Positions 22,244 to 32,440 of a stretch of 64,000 bases of DNA are shown here, one piece after another; within the stretch, counting starts at the first letter, position 1; each line of letters starts with the position of its first letter. This stretch comes from Isoetes taiwanensis (lineage: Eukaryota > Streptophyta > Lycopodiopsida > Isoetales > Isoetaceae): the NCBI GenBank assembly GCA_021234155.1, contig JAJEKV010000004.1, forward strand, positions 15,679,059 to 15,743,058, written 5' to 3'. Made by a program: the position numbers and the translations under genes. The notes under the pieces were generated by a model that was given only the letters and a program-made list of their open reading frames with translations, had not been told where the DNA came from and searched no databases.

Positions 22244-22457
22244 GTTAGTTTATTTCTGTTATTCATGTTTTCTTAGTTATGGTGCTTAGTGTGGTGGTGC
22301 ATGTGGTGGTTATTATGTTGTACAATGATTGTGGTGTACTGTATGCAGCATGTGAATTGTGTGTAGTTGACTCTAGTCTGAAATGCAATATTTAATGTTT
22401 GGAATATTATTAGAACATGACAGAATTGAGTACTCCTTTTTGGGTGTGTAATACGGT

Positions 22458-22994
22458 CTAAAAATATTTGAGAATGATAACTAAGCGATCCCGAGATACA
22501 AATTTTTGTTGAATAAAGACAATTTTTGTCGATTCAAGCTTGTACTGTTGGAAAGTATGATATATTAAAAAAAGGATCTTATAAAATTTGGCTTTACAAA
22601 ATTTGGCTTTCCATTGAAAGCTATGTACCCGAGAACTAAATTTACATGCACGATTTCCTAAGCAACAGGAAATGCTGGTCCGCTGTTGCAGAGTCAGAGC
22701 GGACAAGTGACAGAGAACAAATATACCAGCTGCCCTTGCAGCAGCATGTAGCATAAGCTCATGGACTCTGTCTAAGAGCTCTCTTCCTGTCAATCTGACT
22801 CCAAGCATAGCCATTGAAGGCCCAAAGATCCAAATTTTGTATGCCTTTAGGTTGGATTCGAAATCAGCAAAGAAGGTGGATTTAGGCATATCCACCTTCA
22901 GAGATTGATCACGAGCCCTGTTTAACATGTGCCGAATGCCCTCCTCGCTCACCCTACAATAGCCGTAGTGATCTCTGAACATCCCTCCTACCAT
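22458..22994 (-). CDS. Unidentified 178-codon ORF inside intron
   Basis: Not recognised. The first 105 or so residues look protein-like: MVGGMFRDHYGYCRVSEEGI, then KVDMPKSTFFADFESNLKAY and RELLDRVHELMLHAAARAAG, an amphipathic Ala-rich helix. The remaining roughly 70 residues look like random translation. It lies on the strand opposite the transposase. It could be an element-encoded small protein, a captured exon or chance. No start context or promoter stands out. Confidence 0.35.
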   Translation of the reverse strand: MVGGMFRDHYGYCRVSEEGIRHMLNRARDQSLKVDMPKSTFFADFESNLKAYKIWIFGPSMAMLGVRLTGRELLDRVHELMLHAAARAAGIFVLCHLSALTLQQRTSISCCLGNRACKFSSRVHSFQWKAKFCKAKFYKILFLIYHTFQQYKLESTKIVFIQQKFVSRDRLVIILKYF

Positions 22995-23204
22995 GTTGCC
23001 GGAATGAACTTGTTCGAATTGGCTCGAATTGGGAATGAAACGCCAAAAAATGGGGCGTGGGAGCAGGATTTAGGACCCGGATCCTTTTCTAATGATTAGA
23101 AGAGGAATGTAGTTATTGTCATGGTAAATCAATTTCAGAAGTGTTTATGAGAGCGAGGCTAGGCAGATTTTTTTATGTCGACGAAATAGGATAAAAAGTG
23201 ATGT

Positions 23205-23840
23205 GATGTGATGTATGGTGTCGTGATGGTGTGGTGTGGTGTGGTGTGGTGTGGTGTGGTGTGGTGTGGGTTGTGTTATGTCCATGGTGTCATGTGGGTG
23301 TGTGCATGTTATTGTATGATATATGTCCCCCCTCACCCCACCACACCCCATCTATCCCACCACCATAGACTACCACCACATCTTTGCGACCACCACATTA
23401 CCACCACATGCACACACATCCCACCACATCCCACGCCACACCCCACCACCACCACCACCACATCACACCACAATCCACAACACCACACCACCACCACCAC
23501 CACACCCCCCCCACCACACTCCACCACCACCCACACCACCACCACACCACCACACTCCACCACACCACATCATAGCACCACACACCACTCACACACACCA
23601 CCCCCACCACCACACCACCACACCACACCACTCCCACTTCCCCCACCACGCCCACACACCACTCCACCACACTCCACCACCACCCCCCACCACCACCACA
23701 CACCACTCCACCACCCCCCACCACCACAATCCACCACCACCACCCCCACCACCACACTCTCCACCACCACCACACTCCACCACCACTCCACACTCCACCA
23801 TTTGGTGTATGGTGTGTGGTGAATGGTATGGTGTGGTGGT
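23205..23840. repeat. GGTGT/CCACCA microsatellite array
   Basis: About 70 bp of GTGTG(GTGTG)n (23211-23270) is followed by about 470 bp of CCA/CCACACC repeats (23330-23800), then GGTGTGT again. A hairpin between the GGTGT and CACACC arms is possible. Translations in all six frames (Pro/His/Thr or Gly/Val/Trp strings) are artefacts. Confidence 0.93.
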
Positions 23841-23968
23841 GGTGTGGTGTGTGGTAATGTACAAACACTAAGGTGCTCGCTCGTGAATATGATGAGTGTG
23901 GGGCATGGTATGGTGCATGGTTTGGTGTGGTATACACATCCTAACAGTTTAGTGTTCATTTCATGCAG

Positions 23969-25830
23969 ATGCTATTGTTCAAGAGGTTTCTGGACCAACA
24001 TCCAGAAATTAAGATTCGTCTTCGAGCTTTTGAGAAGCTAAAACCTTGGTTTGTTGTGAAATTAAAAACTTCAATAGTTGTTGTTGCGGTCAAAGACGAG
24101 GATGCAAATGCTAGTGGATGGACTCAATGGGATGAGAACCAAACATCCAGAAGAATTGCACTTGCACCGAGATGTTTGTAGATCACATGAACTTGGTCAA
24201 TGCTGAGGCACACCAAAGATAAAATTGCAAGTACAGAAGCTTGTGGAGATCTATATTGTGTCCAAAGAGTGAATTAGATGAGTTTCACAAGAAGGCGTGC
24301 ATCTTGGAAATTGTGAGCTGTGTGGAATCAAGAAGTTTCAGACCTGTCCCATGGAAGGAAGTGGCAGTAGGAAAGTGAAATGGGAGTACATTGACTATGA
24401 AAAAGACAATGTCTCGAGTTCGGTAGGAGACCCGACTCATCAGTACAATGAGACGTAACCCAAGAAGCTTGGATAAACCAAAGAGCGCGTCTAAAAATCT
24501 TTCCACTGCATAATTTCAGGTACCAATGGCAGGCAAAATAGTCTAAGGAGCTTCTGGAGAATCTCCTAGCAGATGCATGTCTCTCGGTAGTGGATTTTGC
24601 AGAGAACTATACATTCAAGGAACAAGAGGAGGTGCAGTCGATGCGCTGGGTCAATAACCAGATTACCATTTTGGTTCAAATAACATATCAGTATGACTCA
24701 GTGGCAGATGAGATTATCAAGGAAACACATTACTATGTATCAGATGATAGGGAACACGATACTTTGTTCGTGCAACACTGCTTCATGAAGCACCACAAAT
24801 ATCTGGAGCAGAAAGGAAGGGTTCCAAAGAGACATTATGTGTTTTCGGATGGAAAAGAGATCAATTCAAGGCTTCTAGACCATTTTACTTTGTGGCTAGG
24901 TACACAAACGACACTGATGTCTATATGATGTGGAATTTTTTTGGTTCTAACCATGGGAAAGGTGAACACGATGGCAAAGCTGCTGAGTTGAAGAGATGGT
25001 TAAGACAACTGCAATTAAAATACAGCAGCATAAAATTGGGTAATGCTCATGAAGTGCTAGAAGTTGCCGAAGAGATGTTTACTTGTGGAACATCCGAGTG
25101 GATGAACACATCTGAAACCAATTAGAGGAAGAATATAAAAAGGTTCTTTTGGGAAGTCAAGGTGGAGGATATAGATAGAAAGAAAGCATGGGGTGCAGAA
25201 AGGATTTTGGACACTAGGCAGATCCATTGTGTACATGCATTCAATCTTGAATCTCCTGTGCAGTTGCACACGAGGGAACTTTCATGCTTCTGCAGCTACT
25301 GCTTGGATGGCATGTGGGACAGTTGTGTGAACAAGCACTACATTGATGATTGGAAACTTCAAGTTATTGTACCATCCTCCAATGTGCATGATGACATTGA
25401 GGACCGTAAATCCAGTAGGTCCTTGTTCTCCTCCAATCCCACGATGTTAGCAGAGGCACTTAGAGTTGGTGATAATTTTGCTGTCGTTGCTCCGAAAGGG
25501 AATGATGAGGGTTCTGAATTTTGGATTCTGATGTGCACAAAACCAAAATGGATAGTGGAGAAAGACTTCCAACTCAATGGAACATGGTACCTCGCCGGTG
25601 ATAGTGTCATAGAAGATATATATTACAAGAAGGGCGCAAGATCAACCATCAGCTATGATCCTAGTAAGGACGCCTTAGGCATAGTATTCACAACACAGAT
25701 CTGTGCAATCAGACTTCACATGCCACCAACTAAACGTCAAAACAAGACTGTATATAGGCTGGATCCTTTAGATGAGAAGAAAATTTTACAGAATTTACCC
25801 GAAGTTCTTTCTGATGATGATGAAATGTAA
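23969..25830 (+). pseudogene. Element A transposase, 3' exon (DDE-like)
   Basis: In order: FLDQHPEIKIRLRAFEKLKP; a cysteine region ELCGIKKFQTCP (about 24310-24350, after a frameshift); VDFAENYTFKEQEEVQSMRW (likely first catalytic Asp); HYVFSDGKEINSR (second); WNFFGSNHGKGEHDGKAAEL (third, HGKGxxDG); INA-type tail; ELSCFCSYCLDGMWDSCVNK, a CxCxxC cluster; and a C-terminal region GDNFAVVAPKGNDEGSEFWI that resembles a BAH-like module. The DFAENY/SDG/HGKG..DG pattern matches a widespread uncharacterised transposase family. A frame change near 24900 and a stop at 25123-25125 interrupt it; the last 222 codons (25162-25830) are open. Confidence 0.82.
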
Positions 25831-26137
25831 AACCATTCTGTAGTTTTCAGAACTCATGTGAAGTTTTGTGCTTCAGCTGTGAAAATGAGTTTGTCTTGAT
25901 TTCTTTTGAAGATTTGAATTCTTCTGAAACACTTGATTCCTTTCTTTGTGAGATGAATTGAATATGAATTTTCATTGAAATGAATCAAGGTTACAATAAC
26001 AATTATGTACATAAGAAAGATATACAGTGATTTAAGTACGAGGTGACTCATGCACCTACATACTTCCCAATACATATGTTCCTCTCAGTTCCAGCTTTTG
26101 TTGCTTCTAATCTTAAAACTTCAAGCATGAACACTCT

Positions 26138-26742
26138 AACATCAACTAGATCCTGGTCTGAAATGTCCACAACCTGCAGTTAACCACACTTTGTCAATAA
26201 CAGAGTTTGGTTTGTCTGCTGCATTTAAGTTGGGCAACAATATATTCACTCCTTTCAAGTACCTCCACACAAATTTGTGCATAAACGAACATAGGGCAGG
26301 GCCACATGAATGACCATCAGTTTGAAGAGGCGTTCTGGAAATTTTCACAACATCTGAGGTTGTAAAGCTGAAATTATTGTGTCCAAGCAATTCCAGGAAC
26401 CTGCACTCAAAGTTTGTTGTCATTGTGCCACAACAGCAAAATGCAATGAGCAAGCACTAATAACCTCTCAATATGTCTGCTTCTGCCATGCAAGCCCGAG
26501 CTATCAAAGTGATATATCCCTGGTTTATATCTCTGTGCGAGACACGCGTGGCTTACAATCAGAAAATAGGTCCAGTGATGTCCATCACAAGCAGGCAAAA
26601 ACATGTACTGGCACTTATCCAGATTCACATGTTTTCTTATTGTTTTGTAACTATTTGTGTCCTTGGACAATGTCGAGTGAAAAAGAGGGTCAAAGAAATG
26701 AAAGGGATGGCTCATTCCTTGGAGAATCAAGTAGTATTCCAT
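26138..26742 (-). pseudogene. Ulp1-like (C48) cysteine protease of element A
   Basis: Catalytic signatures are in order: DGHHWTYFLI (His, about 26562-26585), GIYHFDSSGL (Asp), LQTDGHSCGPALC (Gln and Cys, about 26298-26325). The C-terminal helix region SFMHKFVWRYLKGVNI follows. A frame change at 26401-26464 is explained by a 64-nt GT...AG intron that rejoins HIER to FLELLGHNN in frame. If the intron is real the domain is intact. Known: Ulp1/SENP proteases process SUMO, and Ulp1-type genes recur in plant MULE and CACTA elements and in KDZ transposons. It lies convergent to the transposase. Confidence 0.85.
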
Positions 26743-27145
26743 GTATCACGCAAACATATGCATATCATCCGGCACAATCGATGATCACAAATCGATGAAA
26801 GTATCACCTTGAGAAGAGGAGGATCAATTGATCATTGAACCAGCAGATCGACTTCCAAAATTTTGATGTCGGTGGAGCTAATCACGGCGGTTTTCAGTTC
26901 CACTTTCGGCACCACTTCCGGATGTGTATTTGGCTTTTAGATAGTCGGGGACTGCCCAAGCTCTATCATCTCTAGTTCTAAACACACACGAGAACATTTG
27001 CTCACAATCCATTCAAATATTTTAAATTAAAAAAGTACAACACATATCATAGAAATTTTTTTTACTTATATTGTCTTTCAAAGAGTTTTACAAGATTCAT
27101 TTATGAAAATACTTGTCGAGCATTTTCATGCGATTCTTGTGACTC
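26743..27145 (-). pseudogene. Linker between HAD and Ulp1 modules (element A)
   Basis: A minus-strand frame reads RAWAVPDYLKAKYTSGSGAE (about 26900-26970), plausible linker protein. The rest is broken. I infer that HAD and Ulp1 belong to one transcript, with no proof. Confidence 0.4.
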
Positions 27146-27950
27146 TTGAGAATCCCACATGTTCCACATTTGATGTTCCTTCACATAAGTGGCACACTTT
27201 TTGCAGCCAAGTCCCTCCGACCATGGTTTGAGTTGCTCCAAAAGGAAATTGGAATCCAACTTGTCGGAGCAAAACTATTTGGACATATCATTGTGTTGTT
27301 TGGTTGGCGTAACCCTTATATCTCTTTGTCATCTATCAACAATGTGTTTGTCACCTGGTATCTCCAAAATTTCTGGTACACTTTGGACAGATCCTTAAGG
27401 AAAATTGGCTTATTAACCACTTTTAATTTTGTGTTGGTGCAGTCATCCTGATTCCAAATAAAAAGAAATCTGCCCTTATATTCCTGCAACAACTTTCTCA
27501 TCAACAAGTCAACATTACTCTTAGCCATGCTGGACCACAATGCAATCTCAAATTTTGAAAAACAACATTCTAAGAACTCACGAAATCCAGGCACCGGAAA
27601 CTACCCGAACTTTTGATGGTTCAATTTCTGGATGGTCACTTCTGGCTCGGCCGATGCAGGGATCCTCTCTTTCAAGTCATAAAACTTGCCTAAAACCCCA
27701 TTAAAATCCAGAACAAGGAGAATTTCAGTTAACCTCTTGGTTTTTCTTGGTTGAGGTTGTATTGGACTCGTTGAGCAGTCTGCATCTTGTCCAGGATCCG
27801 GGGTTTCTTTGTCAACTTCATCACCTGCATCCGCATTTGGCTTATATTCAGCACCAAAACTTTTTTCTGATGAAGGACCCCGTACAGAATGAATCTCAAG
27901 GGAATTAATTTCCCCCCTAAATCAGATGCACTAGGAATCTCTTCGTGATG
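27146..27950 (-). pseudogene. HAD (FCP1/NIF-like) phosphatase domain of element A
   Basis: The minus strand reads LVLDFNGVLGKFYDL (27661-27720), HAD motif I with the first Asp but Asn in place of the second acid. After a stop at about 27601, PGFREFLECCFSKFEIALWS carries the motif II Ser in ALWSSM, then FIWNQDDCTNT and NTLLIDDKEI (motif IV). A TAA follows (about 27316), then GLRQPNNTMICPNSF, the usual lid. This is the FCP1/NLI-interacting-factor group; plant homologs often have DLNGxL. Family role: phosphoserine phosphatases; the Asn suggests weak or no catalysis. Upstream an acidic stretch (PNADAGDEVDKETPDPGQDA) precedes the domain. Two stops make it a pseudogene here. Confidence 0.8.
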
Positions 27951-28383
27951 GCTTCCAGTTGCAGTAGCATTTATCTCTGCAACATAATTGAAATGAGGAA
28001 GACCACAGAAAAATACAAAAAAATAAATCATGTATGTGGCATCGGTACTTACTTGATCTGCCCCGCATTGATTGACTATCCAAATTTCGTTTTGGAGTCT
28101 CCCGCAAGAGGTGGGATTGACTTAGGAGTATCAAATGGGGTGAATTCTAGGTACAACCGGAGGTATCTTGCGGTCTCATAAGCGATCGAGGCGTGGATAA
28201 GCTGTTGGATATCCTTGGTCTCAAATTTACGCAATTACGCAAACACTAAGTCATGAGACACGTGACAACATCAGTAAACATTAGTTAAGGCACTTGTTTG
28301 CAGCGAATCTATATTGTTTGCAGCGAACAATATCAAGCCTGATGAGTTGACAACCATTCAAGAGGGTCACGCACCAGGCTGTT

Positions 28384-28464
28384 CCTGTTTATATATATCT
28401 AAAGTGCCCCCTAAAATGAGCGAGCGATCTCATCCCAGGGGGCACTTTAGATACAATAAACAGG
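28384..28464. repeat. 29/28-nt inverted repeat (hairpin)
   Basis: CCTGTTTATATATATCTAAA + GTGCCCCCT at 28384-28412 pairs with AGGGGGCACTTTAGATACAA + TAAACAGG at 28437-28464, leaving a 24-nt loop. There are a few mismatches near the AT block. It lies in an intron-like stretch between the RING and HAD parts of the accessory locus. It may be a very small MITE or a hairpin RNA source. Confidence 0.8.
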
Positions 28465-28579
28465 ACAAGCAAAAGAGACTAAGCCAGCCAGGATGGAAGA
28501 GACTAAGCCAGGATGAAAGAGACCTGAGTACAAGCATCGAGACTTCCCAAACCTTGCTTTCACCCCTCTTTGGACTTAC

Positions 28580-29110
28580 TTGTGTCTATTGGTTCTTGTG
28601 GTACCACTCGAACACCAAAAGCCAAAAGCCATGTCTCAGTCATAATGTGGGCACAACTGGGGCTGCAGCAGGTTCTAGAGTGTCTGCAAAACAAATTCAA
28701 AATCAATAGAGTCTTTAGACGAGGGTTAGAGATGATAATATTTACCTCAAATGGTGTGATAGACATGGAATGTGATATTGGTGACTGCATTCTGCTATCA
28801 CAACTGGCAACATTTTACCCTCCCATTTCAGACAACGTCCACAAAATGGACAACCTTCATCACCCTCTTCTTCTGCCTCAGGAAGCATTGGAAGTGCAGG
28901 ATCTAAAGGAGTGTCATGACCACTACGCTCAGAAAAAATCTCAAATCTTTGCATTCGAGGTAGCAGCTCCAGCAGTAAGTCTTCACATGCCTTTAGCTCA
29001 ATTTCAGTTTCTGTTAATTCCTTATTTAATTGTTTCAGCCCAGGCAACACTGTACCATTTAGCTCTTCATCCTTTAGTTCGCTTACAACCCGAACACCCT
29101 CTGCTGCTTT
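28580..29110 (-). CDS. RING-like zinc finger exons of element A
   Basis: Two exons join in frame. The first (28746 to about 29110) has a helical, probably coiled-coil start (KQLNKELTETEIELKACEDL), an acidic linker, then CPFCGRCLKWEGKMLPVVIA followed by ECSHQYHIPCLSHHL. GAG|GTAAAT at 28745 is the donor. The second exon (28580-28683, acceptor TTTTGCAG, donor GTAAGT) adds RHSRTCCSPSC. Together: CX2C...CXHX2HX2C...CX3C, close to RING-H2 but with CX3C instead of CX2C in the last pair. RING fingers usually recruit E2 ubiquitin enzymes, and a SUMO-targeting role would fit the neighbouring Ulp1. This is an inference. Confidence 0.55.
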
Positions 29111-29119
29111 CGGATTTGC

Positions 29120-29400
29120 TGTCGGAGTGTGGGGTGTGGTGGTGGGGTGTGGTGTGGTTGTGGTGGAGTGTGGTGGTGGTGGATTGTGGTGTGGGACATG
29201 GTGGAGTCTGGTGGTGTGGTGTGGTGGTGGTGGAGTGTGGTGGTGGTGGAGGAGTGTGGTGATGGTGGTGGTGTGTGTGGTGGTGGTGGTGGAGTGTGGT
29301 GGTGGTGTGTGGTGTGGGAGTGTGGCGGTGGGAGATGGTAGAGTGTAGTGGTTGGGAGATCGTGGGGTGTGGTGTGGGACATGGTGGATGCCAACAACTC
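29120..29400. repeat. GGT/GTG microsatellite in accessory-locus intron
   Basis: About 260 bp of GGTGGT, GGTGTGG and GTGGAGTGTGG repeats. On the sense (minus) strand of the accessory locus it is CCA-rich, like the array at 23330-23800 on the sense strand of the transposase. It lies in the intron that starts with a GTATGT donor at 29631. Protein translations are artefacts. Confidence 0.9.
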
Positions 29401-29631
29401 ACCACCACCACACATACCTCATCTATCATTCGGCATCCATTGCCCGAAATGCCCCACGATGGCATCATAGAGACACAACATGACAATACGACCAACATGA
29501 TGCAAAATGGTAGTAGACATATACGATTCTTGAAGTGGATTTGATGTTACTTTTTCTCGTGTTGATAGAAACAATCTAGATCAAGCTTGAGATTTTTTCG
29601 TCGTCAGAACACAACTAATAATTGAACATAC

Positions 29632-30192
29632 CGCAATAGCATGTTTTGGTCTCGAACATTGCTCGCTTTTTCTGTTTTGATTGTGAGTTCGGACCGTGGT
29701 CTAGAGGAACCTGATTTGGTTTTTCCCTATCATCTTCATCATCCCCTGTCACTTTTACTATTTTCCTCCTCGTCGGGTTGGATTTGCCTATGCTTTCTCT
29801 TGGATCTAGAAGAACGGCCTCTGCTTTCTCATTGGGAGTTTTATAATAATCCGAGAAGCTCTTCCAATTAACAGCCTCCCCTTTATATGCGAGATAATAA
29901 GCCCTTCGCCTGGGTTCCAGAGCCATTCCACCCCATGTATGTGGCTTCCCTGTAATTCTTTTGTAAATTTGCATGAACTCTTTGTATTGTTCATTGCTTT
30001 CGATTCTTCAACACTGCATAAGAAAACATATGCCTTAATTTTTCAGGTTTGAACAAAACATTTGGGGAAAATACGTAGCGATTTATTTGGAACTCTGTCA
30101 CCCCAAAGCTTCTTTAGATCTTCGTGGGGCACAATCTCTTGTTTGAAGAGAGATTTCATCGTGTAACCAGTGGCGTTCAATTCTGACTCCAT
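29632..30192 (-). CDS. N-terminal exons of element A accessory locus
   Basis: An ATG at 30192 opens MESELNATGYTMKSLFKQEI then VPHEDLKKLWGDRVPNK. A likely intron (acceptor TTATGCAG near 30006-30013) leads to NEQYKEFMQIYKRITGKPHT, ALEPRRRAYYLAYKG and a lysine-rich tail (TRRKIVKVTGDDEDDREKPN). The exon ends CTATTGCG|GTATGTT at 29631. Not recognised. The PHEDLKKLWGDRV segment might bind DNA or another protein. It starts about 230 bp inside the right end of element A, so its promoter must lie in or near the TIR. Confidence 0.5.
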
Positions 30193-30399
30193 TAGGGTTC
30201 AATCGGCAAGAAGCGGCAAAAAAACAGAGGAAGAGGTGATTCTTTCTTAATTCAAAAAGGTGGACAATGACGTGGCATAAAATTCAAAATAACCGACGCT
30301 CATTAATTCGCACTCCCGCAATCTCCGCTTCGGTATGCACCACCCGATTCTACCACAAAGGTGGTGCCAAAATGTGGCGTCAAAATGCACGTTTTTGAT

Positions 30400-30421
30400 A
30401 CACCACAGCGTGCTTTTACCC
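30400..30421 (-). repeat. Right terminal inverted repeat of element A
   Basis: 22 bp identical, inverted, to 21224-21245. ATAT follows at 30422-30425. Confidence 0.93.
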
Positions 30422-30425
30422 ATAT

Positions 30426-31246
30426 CCACTTTCCATTCAATGGGAATCTTTTCTTCTTTGATCTTTCATCCTGAATTGCATAGCCAAATATGGTGTACAT
30501 GAAATTCCTCCTGCTATCACACTTGTGTTCCTGTATGTAACTCTTGCTACCACCATCTCCTCTATTGTGGACATTCTAATACAGGAGGCCCAACAACATT
30601 CACTTCCTCTAACCGCCATCAGGGCTTCAGGAGAACAATCATAATCTGACTTGCATCTTTTGGTGGGATAATGTTTGAAAGTTGGAAGTGGCCTCTTGCT
30701 ACACTGTGTGAACATTATTGACAATGGTTCTACTTCTATAGGAAACATGTAGTTCCCCTCCAGTTGAATACTGTCCCTAGGCCATGCAACAATAGTTGGA
30801 ACCTCTAGTTGCTTCACACAAGCAAGGCATTCTTGTTTGCCTGAACCCTTTTCCTTCCAATTGTCATATAATTTTGAGATTGCCATACCTAACCTGTCCT
30901 CCCCTAATCTTTCATCATTCACTGCATTGATAAGATCTGCTAGAACAATAATCCCTTCTCCTACTGCCTCTCTGTTGCATGCATGCAGGATCTTGACCTT
31001 TTTGTTTTTCCAATCGACCCGAGTATAAAGTACAATTTCCTTTCCTTTGGCATCATCCTTTTCATTTGAGGTCTTTTCCTTTCGTTTGCCATCATCAACA
31101 TCATTTGGAGTCTTTTCCTTTCCTTTGCCATCATCAACATCATTTGAGGTATTTTCCTTTCCTTGGCCATCATGTTCATTAGTTGGGGATTTTTCCTTGC
31201 CTTGATCAGCATCATTGGGGGCTTTTGTTTTTTTAGCATTTTGCAT
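30426..31246 (-). pseudogene. Element B transposase, N-terminal part
   Basis: A start at 31246 opens a lysine/aspartate-rich tail with four or five copies of a roughly 13-residue unit (like DDGKGKEKTPNDV). A folded region follows (ILHACNREAVGEGIIVLADL, QLEVPTIVAWPRDSI). After a frameshift near 30500 the frame reads FGYAIQDERSKKKRFPLNGK, ending at the ATAT of element A. Joined at 21219 it continues as W-I-C-S-K-A-W. The R/K-F-x-L-x-G-x-x-(I/V)-C-x-K-A-(W/F) pattern is the N-terminal signature of this transposase family. Confidence 0.75.
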
Positions 31247-31329
31247 GCCATTGACCTAGAATGCATAAAAACATATAGTAAGTTGGCATATCCAAATAAC
31301 CTCTCACTAACATGTTCATAAATGAAAGC

Positions 31330-31760
31330 CTCATATGTCTTATTCTATTTGATCATTCTATTTATATAATGGGATTTCCCAAGTTATTTTCCTCAACATT
31401 ATTATAACCTTAGAAACAACTTTTAAGGTTATTATAGGTTAGCAGTTTTAAGGTTAAGAAGTTTATTATAGGTTATTATAGGTTAGAAATTTTAAGGTTG
31501 GAAAGTTATTGTAGGTTAAAAGTTTTAAGGTTAGAAGTTCTAATTCATGAACTTTTAAACTTATAACTTAACTATTAACTTAAAACTAGCATATAAACTT
31601 ATAACTCATAACTTTTAAACTTTTAAACTTAATAACCCTTAAAACAATTAACCCTTAAAACAATTGTCCTTAAAACAATTAACCCTTAAAACAAGTGTCC
31701 TTAAAACAATTAACCCTTGTAATAAATTTTCGCGGATGTTATAATGGCGCGGTACGAAAT
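31330..31760. repeat. GGTTATTATAGG and CCCTTAAAACAATTAA tandem repeats
   Basis: Two blocks of short degenerate direct repeats in the divergent intergenic region of element B: GGTTATTATAGGTTA-type (about 31410-31560) and AACCCTTAAAACAATT-type units of about 25 bp (31630-31712). No gene. Confidence 0.75.
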
Positions 31761-31829
31761 TTTAAAAGCAGTTATTATTTCAAGTTAGCATTCCTTTTCA
31801 AATTTTTCTCTCACACTTTCGAACTTTTC

Positions 31830-32440
31830 TAATTCCAGGCGCTTCTGCTTCCAATTCCAGGCATTCCAGGCGCTTCTGCTTCCAATTTCGGCTTCTCGGC
31901 TTCTATCTATCTTCAATCTATCTTCGGCTTTCTCGGCTTCAATCTATCTTCTGCTTTCTAGGCTTCAATCTATCTTCTGCTTTCTCGGCTTCTATCTGCT
32001 TCTCGGCATCTCAGCTGCATGACCTAAGGAGGAGATAATATTATCTTATCTTCCATCTTTCTCGGCTTCAATCTGCTTCTCGGCTTTTATCTGCTTCAAT
32101 CTGTTTTTATCTGCGCTTTCGAGCTTTTGGGTTTCTGCTTTTGGGTTTTCGGCTCGAAGGTTTCTACAAACCATTCGGCTAAAGGTTTTGGCTCTCTACA
32201 ATCTCTCTGGTTTTTTGGCTTCGGCTTGGAATAACAAAGTTTTCTGGTTTTTTGGTTTTGTGTTAAAGGTTCTCAGCTTCTCGGTTTCCAAATTATCTGC
32301 TATTGCTTCTTCTCGGCTTCTTAAGGCTCAAATCATCTGCTATTGGCTTCTTCTCGGCTCAAATCAACTTTTATTTTCGAATTTTGGTTTCGGCTCAAAG
32401 GCAAAGGCTCAAATCTCGGGTACAGAACACAAATAGGTTA
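31830..32440. promoter_or_regulatory. Pyrimidine-rich CTCGGCTTC repeats, divergent intergenic region of B
   Basis: Degenerate repeats of TTCTCGGCTTCAATCTATCT fill this region, which separates the minus-strand transposase from the plus-strand genes. It could act as a bidirectional promoter or a leader; nothing proves this. From 32441 to 32840 I see only AT-rich sequence with CTATGATCTTGC repeats (about 32580-32660). Confidence 0.4.

Larger units (their letters stand above)
22244..23968 (+). other. Intron of element A transposase
   Basis: A GT...AG intron of 1725 bp. The donor is CAG|GTTAGT and the acceptor TTTCATGCAG; the joined codons keep the transposase frame (EESQ then MLLFKRFLDQHPEIK). 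It contains an opposite-strand ORF (22458-22994) and a CCA-rich microsatellite (23205-23840). Its size is out of proportion to the other introns seen here. Confidence 0.75.
21224..30421. mobile_element. Element A: 9.2-kb TIR DNA transposon inside element B
   Basis: 22-bp perfect terminal inverted repeats (GGGTAAAAGCACGCTGTGGT + GT) and ATAT duplications define it exactly. Inside the TIRs both ends carry a second inverted motif, CACCAC[T/C]TTTGTGGTA. It contains two convergent loci: a spliced transposase (+, about 21500-25830) and an accessory locus (-, 30192 down to about 26138) with RING-like, HAD and Ulp1 protease modules. A GRG start with a 4-bp duplication is reminiscent of Sola2 as I remember it, but this is unverified. 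It is younger than element B, whose transposase gene it interrupts. Confidence 0.9.

Noticed and set aside
23200-23960. Long Pro/His/Thr-rich and Gly/Val/Trp-rich ORFs on both strands
   Set aside because: They are translations of the CCA/GGT microsatellite inside the transposase intron. Six overlapping frames are open at once, which a real gene would not show.
29067-29500. His/Pro/Thr and Val/Gly ORFs
   Set aside because: Same artefact from the second microsatellite array.
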